DNA of 56,541 bases from an uncultured Saprospiraceae bacterium (lineage in GTDB: Bacteria > Bacteroidota > Bacteroidia > Chitinophagales > Saprospiraceae): positions 1 to 56,541 of the forward strand of contig CALIAU010000035.1 in assembly GCA_938045585.1 (NCBI GenBank). Reading direction: 5' to 3'. Positions 36,215 through 46,614 of the stretch are shown here, piece by piece. A program made the position numbers and the translations under genes. Position 1 is the stretch's first letter; each line of letters starts with the position of its first letter. The notes beneath the pieces were generated by a model. The model did not search any database, was not told the origin of the DNA, and saw only the letters and a program-made list of their open reading frames with translations.

Positions 36215-38509
36215 ATGAAACAACTTAGACTTTTACAAGTAGTCTTTACTTTTTTTGTAGTACTACTTACTAGTATTAACACAAACGCACAATGCTGGTA
36301 TGTGGATGATGCCACAGATTCCATCTGTCAAACGGATCCAGATGATGATTGTGTTCCCATATTATATCCAGACGGAACGCCTGCACAATTTATTGAGGCA
36401 TTATCTATAGATCCTTCAGGAGCTCCAGTATATGCATCAGATGGTGGACAGGTAGGAATTCTTGATCCTGCAACAGGAACATTTACTCCATTTGCTAATC
36501 CTTCTGGTTACGCTGACTTAGATGGACTCGCTTGGGATCCCAGTACAAATAAATTATACGCTTCCGTAAGATCTGGTGGGAACGATGAACTGGTATGTAT
36601 TGAAACAACAGGTCCAAACGCGGGTCTTCCTGTAGCAGGAACTGAAGTTGAAGTAACTGGCTCAGGTCCCGATGTAGACGAACTGACAGTGCCTCCAAAC
36701 TCTTGTTCAAATGCAGGAGTCTTGTATGCTACTATGTCAACTAGTACAGGATTCCAATTGGCAACCATAGACCCTACCTCTGGAGTTGCTTCAGAGATAG
36801 GCCCTTTCGGTATTCCCGATGTTGAAAGTATAACATTCGATGCGAACTGTAATCTTTATGCAAACACAGGTTCAGGAGAATTATACCTTGTAGATCAAAT
36901 GACTGGTGAAGTGGTAGGCGATCCACTCATTGATGTAAGTGGAAATGACGTAGAAGGAATGTCTTGTGAAACGTCTACTCCTTTTGGAGCTAGTATCAGT
37001 AATTATATTTGGGAAGACACAAATGGTGATGGTATACAAGATGCAGGTGAAGATCCAATTGCTGGAGTAATCGTAAACCTACTGGACGACATGGGTAATC
37101 CTGTTCTTGATCCTGCAGGTAATCCTATTACTGCAACAACAGATGCAAATGGTGAGTACCTGTTTGATAATTTGCCAGCAGGTGATTATACGGTAGAAAT
37201 AGATCCATCCAACTTTACAGCTGGTGGAGCCTTAGAAGGATATGCACAAACATTTGATGAAGATGGTGGGAATGATGGAACGATAGACGTCACATTAGAT
37301 TCAAATGAAGATCATATAACTGCTGACTTTGGATTCCAAGGAACAGCAAGTATCGGTGATACTATCTGGGAAGATACAAATGGTGACGGAGTACAAGATC
37401 CAGGTGAAGCAGGTATTGCTGGTGTAACAGTGACGCTATATGACGACATGGGTATGGTAGTTGCTACTGCTGTAACTGATGCAAATGGAAATTATGACTT
37501 TATGAATCTACCTCCTGGAGACTATACTGTAACAGTAACGCCTCCAGCTGGCTATGACAATACTGGCGATCCAGATGGAACCTTTGATAACACAACAGAT
37601 GTAACTCTTGGACCAGGAGAAGATATTGATGTAGAAGATTTTGGGTACCAAGGAAATGGAAGTATTAGCAACCAAGTTTGGGAAGACGTAGATGGAGACG
37701 GTGTAATGGGACCTGGTGAGCTACCTATACCTGGTGTAGTAGTAAATTTATTAGATGACATGGGTAACATAATTGCAACTGCAACTACAGATGTTGATGG
37801 AGAATATATATTCCCTGATTTACCACCTGGTGATTATACAGTTGAAATTCCAAGTTCGAACTTCTGTCCCACCTGTCCTCTTGCTGGATACTCAGAAACA
37901 TATGACGAGGATGGAGGCTTTGATTCTACAACAGATGTAGCTTTATCAGCAGGCGAAGATCATATTACAGCCGATTTCGGATATTCACCTCCTGCCCTAC
38001 CGGTAGAACTGGTAAACTTTAAACTAGCAAAATCAAATACTGATGTATTGCTAACATGGACTACTTCAACAGAAATAAATAACGACTACTTCAACATTGA
38101 ACATTCAAAAAATGGTGCGCAATTTACAAGCATAGGAAAAGTTGAAGGCGCTGGTAATGCATATACAGAGAGAGACTACAGTTTCACTGATTCAAAAGCA
38201 GTTTCTGGACAAAATTTCTACAGATTAAAGCAAGTAGACTTTAATGGTAGAACTAGCTACTCCGAAATAAGAACAATTCAAATTGACCTTACTACTGAAA
38301 CTCGAGTATTTCCAAATCCATTTAATACTGTTTTACAAATAGAATCAAACCTTGATAATTATACTATCTACGATTCTGTAGGAAAAATAGTAAAAGAAGG
38401 AACTTTAACTGGAACTCAGATCGACTTATCAGATCTTAGAGAAGGTATATACCTTATCAATCTCAAGTCTGAACACGAACAGTTCACTAAGAAAATAATC
38501 AAGAGATAA
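36215..38509 (+). CDS. SdrD B-like repeat adhesin-type protein with T9SS sorting domain
   Basis: Surface protein (764 residues). Signal peptide 1-25 (ending TNAQ). Residues 30-255 form a propeller-like region (AFNP/DPATGTFTPF, VDQMTGEVVGD). Three SdrD B-type calcium-binding beta-domains follow at about 259-375, 376-478 and 479-592. Each starts like IWEDTNGDGIQDAGE and contains DANGEYLFDNLPAGDYTVEI. Their DNA is also repetitive (36990-37990). The C-terminus (VFPNPFNTVLQIES to KKIIKR) is a type A T9SS sorting domain. A strong terminator follows at 38534. Such proteins are usually adhesins or stalk-like spacers; the ligand is unknown. Confidence 0.9.
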   Translation: MKQLRLLQVVFTFFVVLLTSINTNAQCWYVDDATDSICQTDPDDDCVPILYPDGTPAQFIEALSIDPSGAPVYASDGGQVGILDPATGTFTPFANPSGYADLDGLAWDPSTNKLYASVRSGGNDELVCIETTGPNAGLPVAGTEVEVTGSGPDVDELTVPPNSCSNAGVLYATMSTSTGFQLATIDPTSGVASEIGPFGIPDVESITFDANCNLYANTGSGELYLVDQMTGEVVGDPLIDVSGNDVEGMSCETSTPFGASISNYIWEDTNGDGIQDAGEDPIAGVIVNLLDDMGNPVLDPAGNPITATTDANGEYLFDNLPAGDYTVEIDPSNFTAGGALEGYAQTFDEDGGNDGTIDVTLDSNEDHITADFGFQGTASIGDTIWEDTNGDGVQDPGEAGIAGVTVTLYDDMGMVVATAVTDANGNYDFMNLPPGDYTVTVTPPAGYDNTGDPDGTFDNTTDVTLGPGEDIDVEDFGYQGNGSISNQVWEDVDGDGVMGPGELPIPGVVVNLLDDMGNIIATATTDVDGEYIFPDLPPGDYTVEIPSSNFCPTCPLAGYSETYDEDGGFDSTTDVALSAGEDHITADFGYSPPALPVELVNFKLAKSNTDVLLTWTTSTEINNDYFNIEHSKNGAQFTSIGKVEGAGNAYTERDYSFTDSKAVSGQNFYRLKQVDFNGRTSYSEIRTIQIDLTTETRVFPNPFNTVLQIESNLDNYTIYDSVGKIVKEGTLTGTQIDLSDLREGIYLINLKSEHEQFTKKIIKR

Positions 38510-38533
38510 GAATAATTACCAATTGAATCCTAT

Positions 38534-38569
38534 AATAGTGGTATGCCTAGGCATACTGCTATTTTTTTT
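38534..38569 (+). terminator. Intrinsic terminator after the SdrD-like gene
   Basis: A 13-bp stem (AATAGTGGTATGC / GCATACTGCTATT, two G-T wobbles) with loop CTAG is followed by eight Ts (38562-38569). Confidence 0.92.
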
Positions 38570-38681
38570 GCGAAAAGTATTTTTAATCTATTTTAGCTCA
38601 TAATCCTATTAACTCTTTTTTAAGGATATCAAATGCCGCTTTTCATAAATTTGTAAGTATTTTTATATAAAATACAGAACT

Positions 38682-39590
38682 ATGTCAAAGAATCTAAGCT
38701 TTGTTTTTTTACTCGCATTAATTTCTGCAATAGGTATCAATACACTTGAAGCACAATCTAAGGCTGAAAAAAAAGTTACCATCATTAAAAAAATGGTCGA
38801 CAAGGACGGGAATGAAACAATTGAACGGATAGAAGCAAGCGGTGATGAGGCTGACAAATATCTTAAAGAGGTAGAATCTATGGAAGGTGTTGGAGATCAT
38901 ATCGATATTGACATAAATGTAGAATCTGCTGAAAATGGTATGTCTCAGAAAAAAATTAAAATGATTGTTCTTGATGAAGATGGTAAAGAAAAAATTCTTG
39001 AATGGGATGGTAAGGGAGACATGCCGCAAGAAATGCAATCAATGGTGGAGCAACACGATATCGAAATAAATATAGAAGAAGAATTAGAGCCGGGTAACAT
39101 CGAATCTGAAGACCTAAACATGAAACGGACTGAAATCATTAATAAGGATGGAAGTAAAACCGTCAAAGTAGAAGTCAATGCGGAACAAATAAAGGAAGGC
39201 ATAGAAAAATCAATTGAAGTCAGAGTAGATCACACAGGAAAAGAACAGGAAGAAGTGATTGTAGAAGTGATTGAAGAAAATAATAACAAAGCACAACTAG
39301 GAGTCATGATAGCAGCAGCTGATGGTGGTGTTGCAATTCAAGGATTTGCACCTGAGAGCAATGCAGAAGCGGGAGGACTCCAGGTAGATGATATTATCAC
39401 AAATTTCAATGGTACGGATGTACGTACCCTAGAGGAACTAGTATCTACGATTGGATCCTATAAAGCAGGGGACAAAGTAAGGGTTCAATTCAAACGAGGA
39501 GGAGTAAATATGGAAAAAGAAATTACACTCACTCCAAGAACAGGAGTTTCAAAAAAAAAATTCAAATGGAAACAAGCGGGGAAACAATAG
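38682..39590 (+). CDS. PDZ-domain exported protein, possibly frameshifted
   Basis: The product (302 residues) has a signal peptide (1-24, ending LEAQ), a long charged region with repeated VDKDGNETIERIE-like and VLDEDGKEKILEWD strands, and a C-terminal PDZ domain (about 205-290; QLGVMIAAADGG, ADAGGL-like SNAEAGGLQVDDIITNFNG, KVRVQFKRGG). It ends nine residues after an A10 run (39551-39560). The -1 frame beyond that run is open for 133 codons and encodes a T9SS sorting domain. The intact protein may therefore be a PDZ protein with a C-terminal export signal, expressed by slippage, or the gene may be broken by one lost A. PDZ proteins usually bind protein C-termini. Confidence 0.8.
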   Translation: MSKNLSFVFLLALISAIGINTLEAQSKAEKKVTIIKKMVDKDGNETIERIEASGDEADKYLKEVESMEGVGDHIDIDINVESAENGMSQKKIKMIVLDEDGKEKILEWDGKGDMPQEMQSMVEQHDIEINIEEELEPGNIESEDLNMKRTEIINKDGSKTVKVEVNAEQIKEGIEKSIEVRVDHTGKEQEEVIVEVIEENNNKAQLGVMIAAADGGVAIQGFAPESNAEAGGLQVDDIITNFNGTDVRTLEELVSTIGSYKAGDKVRVQFKRGGVNMEKEITLTPRTGVSKKKFKWKQAGKQ

Positions 39591-39967
39591 GTAACCCACT
39601 TGATAAATATAACTATCTATTTGACATCTTAGGCTCCCAATCCACCTGTAGAAAAACAGAGGGAAAAGAAAAAGAAAGCAATAACACTGAATTCAAAGTA
39701 CAATCTTTAGGACTGAAAGACTTTGCTCTCTTTCCTAACCCCACTAGCCACTCCATAAGTTTGCGTTTCAAAACAGAACCTGGTGAACTGGATATTTTTA
39801 TAAATAACACTGTGGGCAAACTCATCTTTCATGAGAAAATTCCAGAATTTAATGGCAGCTACGATAAACTGATAGATCTTTCTCACAATTCAAATGGGCT
39901 GCTTATACTTTCTATTGCCCAGAATGGGAATGTATTCGCAGAACAAATTTATTTTAATCAAAACTAA
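39566..39967 (+). CDS. T9SS sorting domain in a shifted frame downstream of the PDZ protein
   Basis: This 133-codon frame overlaps the PDZ gene by 25 nt. It has no signal peptide of its own. Residues 1-45 are a polar linker, and the rest (LKDFALFPNPTSHSISLRF to FAEQIYFNQN) is a typical type A T9SS C-terminal sorting domain. Such a domain has no function without an exported N-terminal partner, so it is more likely the 3' part of the PDZ gene reached by a -1 shift at the A10 tract (39551-39560) than an independent gene. A sequencing or assembly indel is an equally good explanation until checked. Confidence 0.7.
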   Translation: METSGETIGNPLDKYNYLFDILGSQSTCRKTEGKEKESNNTEFKVQSLGLKDFALFPNPTSHSISLRFKTEPGELDIFINNTVGKLIFHEKIPEFNGSYDKLIDLSHNSNGLLILSIAQNGNVFAEQIYFNQN

Positions 39968-40072
39968 TTCGTTTTTACTACAGCAAGCTTCCATGCACTT
40001 TTAAAGGAAATAAAACTACCTTGTAAGAGTATTTCTTTACTTTGAGTATAATTACAAACTAAAACGCTAATC

Positions 40073-40834
40073 ATGGCGAAGCAAAATCTTGAAGGAAAAG
40101 TCGCAATAATTACTGGATCTTCTAAGGGAATTGGTGAACTTATAGCCTATAGTTTTGCGGAAAAAGGAGCACAGATCGTTGTGTCCAGTCGCAATCAAGA
40201 AAGTATACAAGCTGTTGCCGATAAGATTAACTCCGCAGGAGGTTCAGCGATTGCCATTGCATGCCATGTAGGAAAAAAAGATCAGTTAGAACACTTAGTG
40301 CAACACACTATAGAAAGACTTGGAGGTGTAGATATTCTTGTCAATAATGCAGCTACCAATCCCAGCTTTGGAAGCCTGATTGATATGACCGAAGACCTCT
40401 TCGATAAAATTATAAATGTCAATCTGAGAGCCTGTATGACCCTAAGTAATTTATGCTATCCTATAATGAAAAAAAGAGGAGGAGGATCAATAATAAATAT
40501 TGCCTCAGTGGAAGGATTGAAACCCTCTGCTGGCTTAGGAATATACAGTGTCTCTAAAGCAGCACTCATTATGCTAACAAAAAGCCAAGCTATAGAATGG
40601 GGTACAGATAATATTCGGTCAAATGCTATTTGTCCTGGGCTTATAAAAACGAAATTTAGCCAAGCACTTTGGATGAATGAGGAGATGTTAGGCAAATTCA
40701 CAAAACACATACCTCTCAAAAGAATTGGACAAGCGGATGAAATATCTGGCTTGGCAAGCTATCTGGCTTCTGAGAGCGCTAGTTACACCACAGGTGCAAG
40801 TTTTACATGTGATGGTGGATATATGATCTCATAA
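40073..40834 (+). CDS. Short-chain dehydrogenase/reductase
   Basis: Classical SDR (253 residues) with the Rossmann motif TGSSKGIG (residues 14-21), NNAAT in the NNAG position, catalytic Ser in INIASVEG and the YSVSK catalytic Tyr/Lys, ending CDGGYMIS. Closest in style to FabG/DHRS4-like NADP-dependent reductases. The substrate is unknown. It lies 9 bp before the 2,4-dienoyl-CoA reductase gene, so the pair is probably one operon acting on acyl-CoA or related carbonyl compounds. Confidence 0.9.
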   Translation: MAKQNLEGKVAIITGSSKGIGELIAYSFAEKGAQIVVSSRNQESIQAVADKINSAGGSAIAIACHVGKKDQLEHLVQHTIERLGGVDILVNNAATNPSFGSLIDMTEDLFDKIINVNLRACMTLSNLCYPIMKKRGGGSIINIASVEGLKPSAGLGIYSVSKAALIMLTKSQAIEWGTDNIRSNAICPGLIKTKFSQALWMNEEMLGKFTKHIPLKRIGQADEISGLASYLASESASYTTGASFTCDGGYMIS

Positions 40835-40840
40835 AAGTAA

Positions 40841-42856
<2,016 letters not shown>

Positions 42857-42880
42857 TAACTAAGGAACTATAGAACAATA

Positions 42881-43861
42881 TTATTCTCCGATGCGGACAA
42901 CAAGCTTACCCATCACCTTTCTATCTTGCATTTCTTGGATAGCAGACGGGGTATCTTCCAGGGAAAAGACCTTATGAATATGCGGTCTAATTTTTCCCTC
43001 CTGCATCCAAGCATATATCTTCTGTCCATTTTGTTCATGCATGGCAGGATCCTCTTTCATAAAACGTCCCCAAAATACACCTACAATACTACAGCCTTTT
43101 AAAAGAGCAAGATTAAGAGGAATTTTAGGAATTGCACCCGCAGCAAAACCAACTACCAAATATCTTCCTTGCCAAGCAGTAGCCCGTATTGCAAGCTCAG
43201 TATAATCCCCTCCTACAGGATCCATAACCACATCAGCCCCTTTGCCATTTGTTAGCTCCTTAATCTTAAATTTGAGATCTTCTTTTGAGTAGTTAATTAC
43301 ATCATCCGCACCATACTGCTTACATAAGGCCAACTTCTCATCTGTAGAAGCACAGGCAATGACACGGGCTCCTAAGGATTTACCGAGTTCAACTGCTGCT
43401 AAACCCACTCCCCCAGCAGCACCTAAAACCACCAGTGTTTCTCCTTCCTTTAATTCTCCCCTATCCTTAAGCGCATGATAGGAAGTACCATATGCGTACA
43501 TAAAGGACGCAGCAATATTAAAATCCATATTCTTAGGCTTAGGAAACACCTTACTTTCAATTACTACTAATTCCTCAGCAAATCCACCGTAGGGAATTAC
43601 GCCAAACACCTCATCTCCTATATCAAACGTTGTAACTTCTTTACCACGTGCTTTCACAACACCCGAAAAATCACTACCTGGTGTAAAAGGCAACTCTGGT
43701 TTAAGTTGGTACTTCCCTTGAATAATTAGAGTATCTGGAAAATTAACAGCACAGGCTCTTACAGCAATAACTAAGTCCTTGTCTCCTGGAAGCAGTTCTT
43801 CTATCTCTTTGTACTTTAAGTCACTTGGTCCACCATATATATCACAAACAATTGCTTTCAT
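42881..43861 (-). CDS. NADPH:quinone oxidoreductase family protein (zeta-crystallin-like)
   Basis: Medium-chain dehydrogenase (326 residues) without zinc ligands: GroES-like fold at residues 1-120 (CAVNFPDTLIIQGKYQ, FTPGSDFSGVV) and a Rossmann domain with VLGAAGGVGLAAVELGK near 148-164. This is the QOR/acryloyl-CoA-reductase-like group; the true substrate is not predictable. Its gene lies 34 bp downstream of the LexA-like repressor on the same strand, so the repressor could control it. It converges with fadH (24 bp between stops). Confidence 0.9.
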   Translation of the reverse strand: MKAIVCDIYGGPSDLKYKEIEELLPGDKDLVIAVRACAVNFPDTLIIQGKYQLKPELPFTPGSDFSGVVKARGKEVTTFDIGDEVFGVIPYGGFAEELVVIESKVFPKPKNMDFNIAASFMYAYGTSYHALKDRGELKEGETLVVLGAAGGVGLAAVELGKSLGARVIACASTDEKLALCKQYGADDVINYSKEDLKFKIKELTNGKGADVVMDPVGGDYTELAIRATAWQGRYLVVGFAAGAIPKIPLNLALLKGCSIVGVFWGRFMKEDPAMHEQNGQKIYAWMQEGKIRPHIHKVFSLEDTPSAIQEMQDRKVMGKLVVRIGE

Positions 43862-43895
43862 CCCTCTTGTTTAAAAATTAAAAACTGACTTGCAA

Positions 43896-44648
43896 TTACT
43901 GGAGTCTTTGGTAGATCTGATTAATCTTTCCTTGCATATCATCCACCTTAAATTGTAAGTTATTCTGTTCCAGATGCTTTTTATCTGAAAAGGAAATATA
44001 GGCATGAAATTTCCAAAGCTCTTGCACTTCACTATACGATATTGTATACGGTAAGAACGCAGCATTATCTGAGATGAGCTGTAGTTCTTTCTCCTTCTTA
44101 TTATTCTTAAGCCGTTTATATACCACACCCTCATTTTGACTCACAACCACATAGGTAGCATCATCTTTCACATGCTTCAATTCTTCTACATAAGAACAAA
44201 TAACTATGCTATCAGATTCGAGTGGCAACATGGAATTCCCGTTAATCTGAAATGCTCTAAACGTTCCATGTTCTAAGCCAGGAATGTACAACTTGGGCAA
44301 TCCGCCAATGTATTCAGGATCAGAGAAGCTATTCAAATACCCAGCGGTCGCCTTGGTTTTAACTAACTCTATGTTTTCCCGGTTATTCCCGTCTACACTT
44401 ATCGCTAAAACTTTAAATGCTTTCGTATTTTCTATACGCAATTTGTTTTTCGTGAGATCCTGCTTTAGGAAATTATCCAAATCAACTTTGAAAAATTGAG
44501 AGAGCTTAATTATAGTCACAATATTTGGCTCCGTCTTAGCGCGTTCATAATCTCCTAGAGTTGTACGAGGAATCTTCAGTGTCTCAGCCAATTCTTGTTG
44601 AGAAATGTTTTTCTCTTGGCGTAAATATTTCAGGTTTGATGATAACAT
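43896..44648 (-). CDS. XRE-S24 (LexA/CI-like) self-cleaving-type repressor
   Basis: The protein (250 residues) has an N-terminal helix-turn-helix (LKYLRQEKNISQQELAETLK to TTLGDYERAKTEPN, residues 6-42) and a C-terminal S24 domain. All hallmarks of autocleavage are visible: an Ala-Gly cleavage site in KATAGYLNS (A102-G103), the Ser in NGNSMLPLESDS (S139) and the Lys in GVVYKRLKN (K178). Cleavage in relatives is RecA-dependent. Start at 44648 chosen because it begins the HTH normally; an ATG 63 nt upstream adds non-family sequence. A 29-bp perfect palindrome lies 76 bp upstream. The quinone oxidoreductase gene follows by 34 bp. Confidence 0.9.
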   Translation of the reverse strand: MLSSNLKYLRQEKNISQQELAETLKIPRTTLGDYERAKTEPNIVTIIKLSQFFKVDLDNFLKQDLTKNKLRIENTKAFKVLAISVDGNNRENIELVKTKATAGYLNSFSDPEYIGGLPKLYIPGLEHGTFRAFQINGNSMLPLESDSIVICSYVEELKHVKDDATYVVVSQNEGVVYKRLKNNKKEKELQLISDNAAFLPYTISYSEVQELWKFHAYISFSDKKHLEQNNLQFKVDDMQGKINQIYQRLQ

Positions 44649-44723
44649 TCCTAAATATAAGAAATGTCGATAATATATACAATGGAATGTTGACAATATC
44701 GGCAACAGCATGCGTCTATCCTT

Positions 44724-44752
44724 AATTTTAACAAATCTAGTTTGTTAAAATT
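44724..44752. promoter_or_regulatory. 29-bp perfect hyphenated palindrome, candidate repressor operator
   Basis: AATTTTAACAAA (44724-44735), spacer TCTAG, TTTGTTAAAATT (44741-44752): 12-bp arms with no mismatch. Each arm contains a TTTG that could serve as -33 box for transcription leaving the site in either direction. Located upstream of the S24 repressor gene, it fits an autoregulatory operator. As an RNA hairpin it lacks an adjoining U-run, which argues against a terminator. Confidence 0.65.
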
Positions 44753-44772
44753 GTGACAGTATTATACCATTG
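44741..44772 (+). promoter_or_regulatory. Predicted rightward promoter overlapping the palindrome
   Basis: TTTG (44741-44744) in the right palindrome arm, a 20-bp spacer, then TACCATTG (44765-44772), one mismatch from TAnnTTTG. It would start a transcript near 44779 that runs into 44.8-45.0 kb, where no convincing rightward gene exists. Confidence 0.5.
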
Positions 44773-44778
44773 ACGTCT

Positions 44779-45031
44779 AAATGATGTAAGAAAAAAATTA
44801 ATACATGGGCTGAAAAACCCTATATAAAAATTAAGGGTGTTTATGTGTCTTTGGCCGGGGTGTAATCCATTTCGGCCATTTTTGTCAACTATATACTTCC
44901 TCTTATCACCTGCATTAGTCTCTCTGCAAACAATGCTAAACTGATAACGTCTATTCGATAACCCCAAGATCCAAAAGACTTAAGGGTGTTAACGTTGATG
45001 GCTGAGCTTGTTCTTGGCCATCACTTTTTTT
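44779..45031 (+). ncRNA. Candidate non-coding transcript(s) with two terminator-like hairpins
   Basis: Two modules repeat on the plus strand. Each is TTAAGGGTGTT (44831-44841; 44980-44990), followed 5-10 nt later by a hairpin and a T-run. The first is TGGCCG/CGGCCA (44852-44857/44873-44878) with five Ts. The second is TGATGGC/GCCATCA (44996-45002/45017-45023) with seven Ts from 45025. Both are oriented rightward, though both flanking genes are leftward. The longest rightward ATG frame is about 33 codons and runs through the first hairpin, so it is probably not coding. This suggests one or two small RNAs. Evidence is purely structural. Confidence 0.35.
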
Positions 45032-45055
45032 GCCTTATAAGAACTAAGTATTAGC

Positions 45056-45937
45056 CTAGTCAGGACTTACTGCTTCCAACTTATGCCTGTAACCATACAA
45101 GGTCGCAATAACAGCACAAAACAAAGGTGCCGTAAGAGGACCTATAAGCGGAACGAGCATAATAACACTGGCAATAACACCCAGGGCCGTACTAGCACCC
45201 AATCTCTTTTTAATGATATTGCTACTATCTTTAATAGACAAGGCATGTTGCTCATTATAATTATCTAAAAAAGCGTGTCCAATAAAATACGAATAGACAA
45301 AAAACAAGGCAGGAGCTTTTAAAAATTTAAACCCAACAATTCCTACAAAAATTGTGATTAATAATTTTATTAGCCATGTTTTAATTAAGGATTGGAACAT
45401 GACCTGTAACATACGAATCTCGGCTTTATAGAAATCGTTGACATGCAGTTTTATTTCTTTGCCTTTTAAAATAGAATATGTCTTCACCGAAAAATGGAAA
45501 ATCAAAACTTCTAAAAAAATCAGCAACAAATATTTCATACCGCCCGAAAAGAAAAAACTACGACCAGCTTTTTTAACCTGCTCTTTCACTTTTTGCTCAT
45601 CTCCTTCCGCTGCTTCATCATCCTCTTCCTCTTCTTCTTCATTTTCTTCTTCGTCTTCCTTCTCTAAATCATATAATTCCTCCTCTACCACATCACTCTC
45701 CTCCAATACAAGATCTTCGGATGATAGTTCTTCCGAACTTCTCATTACATTCGTTATCATTAAGTAGGAAAACAAAAACGCGATAGCTATTGAAAATAGG
45801 CTCACCCATTTATGATCAAAAAACCCTTTCCAGAGTCTGTGGTCATTTATAAACTTTGGAGCCTTAAGAGCTGCTAAACTTACATCAACTGCCTGTTGAT
45901 AGCTGGAAGTAATGCTGGAAAAAATATCTTTAAACAA
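45056..45937 (-). CDS. EI24/CysZ-like multi-pass membrane protein with acidic insertion
   Basis: The protein (293 residues) has hydrophobic segments near 45-65, 135-155, 190-215 and 255-285. The C-terminal part with GHAFLDNYNEQHAL and KKRLGASTALGVIASVIMLV then LIGPLTAPLFCAVIATLYGY resembles the end of the EI24/CysZ domain (sulfate-transport-like or etoposide-induced 2.4 relatives). A 50-residue, almost entirely acidic stretch (about 73-122, with DEEENEEEEEEDDEAAEGD) is inserted between the first two membrane segments. Function unknown. The assignment to EI24 rests on a remembered C-terminal pattern and is moderate. Confidence 0.72.
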   Translation of the reverse strand: MFKDIFSSITSSYQQAVDVSLAALKAPKFINDHRLWKGFFDHKWVSLFSIAIAFLFSYLMITNVMRSSEELSSEDLVLEESDVVEEELYDLEKEDEEENEEEEEEDDEAAEGDEQKVKEQVKKAGRSFFFSGGMKYLLLIFLEVLIFHFSVKTYSILKGKEIKLHVNDFYKAEIRMLQVMFQSLIKTWLIKLLITIFVGIVGFKFLKAPALFFVYSYFIGHAFLDNYNEQHALSIKDSSNIIKKRLGASTALGVIASVIMLVPLIGPLTAPLFCAVIATLYGYRHKLEAVSPD

Positions 45938-45985
45938 TAGTGTTTGTGCTTATGACTAAATACAAACTTAAGATAGGAAACTCTT

Positions 45986-46387
45986 CTAAACCTTCTTTAG
46001 CGAAACTATACTTTCTAACATCTCTCTTGAAAGTGGCTTTTCTCTAAATCCTTTTACACAAGGAAATCCGTCGACCTTTTGCATTTCATACGGATTTGAG
46101 GAGGTTGTCAACATATAGATATCGATTTCGCAACAGGTATCTATTTCAGAAAGACTCCTTACAAAATCCCATCCATCTAACCTTGGCATATTGACATCTG
46201 AAAATATAATATCAGGCTTTCTAAATTTTGGACAATCTTTATGCTCTTTAAAATAAGCTAAGGCTTCTTCAGCACATAAAAAGAATTTATATGTATTACA
46301 TATATCATATTCATTTAATATATGCTCGTGATAATAGTTGGTTGCAACATCATCATCAATAAATACCAGAAAATCAAAAAGTTTCAT
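45986..46387 (-). CDS. Single-domain response regulator
   Basis: CheY-like receiver of 133 residues without an output domain. The acidic pocket is FIDDDVATN (Asp11-13), the phosphoacceptor Asp64 lies in IIFSDVNMPRLDGWDF, the switch Thr in YMLTTSSNPYE, and the conserved Lys in FREKPLS. Stand-alone receivers of this type are common in Bacteroidota phosphorelays. It lies 227 bp downstream of the hybrid kinase gene on the same strand, which makes the kinase a likely but unproven partner. Confidence 0.9.
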   Translation of the reverse strand: MKLFDFLVFIDDDVATNYYHEHILNEYDICNTYKFFLCAEEALAYFKEHKDCPKFRKPDIIFSDVNMPRLDGWDFVRSLSEIDTCCEIDIYMLTTSSNPYEMQKVDGFPCVKGFREKPLSREMLESIVSLKKV

Positions 46388-46614
46388 AATATTCTTAGTT
46401 CTTTTCCAACACTAATAAAACGAAATTATGATATGCATCCACACAATTCATACCTTACAATCCCCCTACAAGTAAGAACCATTTCTTTACAGATTTACTA
46501 GATACTATGCTTAATGTATTGACCTTTACCCATAGCTCATATGCATGTATACTGCATAATCTCAGCAAAAAAACGAGCTTAAAAAAATAAAATCCAGTAA
46601 AAAAAGACCGGCAC

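Noticed and set aside
36990-37990. Tandem DNA repeat as a mobile or CRISPR-like array
   Set aside because: The repeats are in-frame SdrD B-like protein domains of about 105-117 codons with diverged sequence.
44737-44967. 76-codon leftward ORF between the repressor and the membrane protein
   Set aside because: No recognisable composition or signal. It overlaps the palindrome and hairpin 1, and its stop side lies within the candidate operator.
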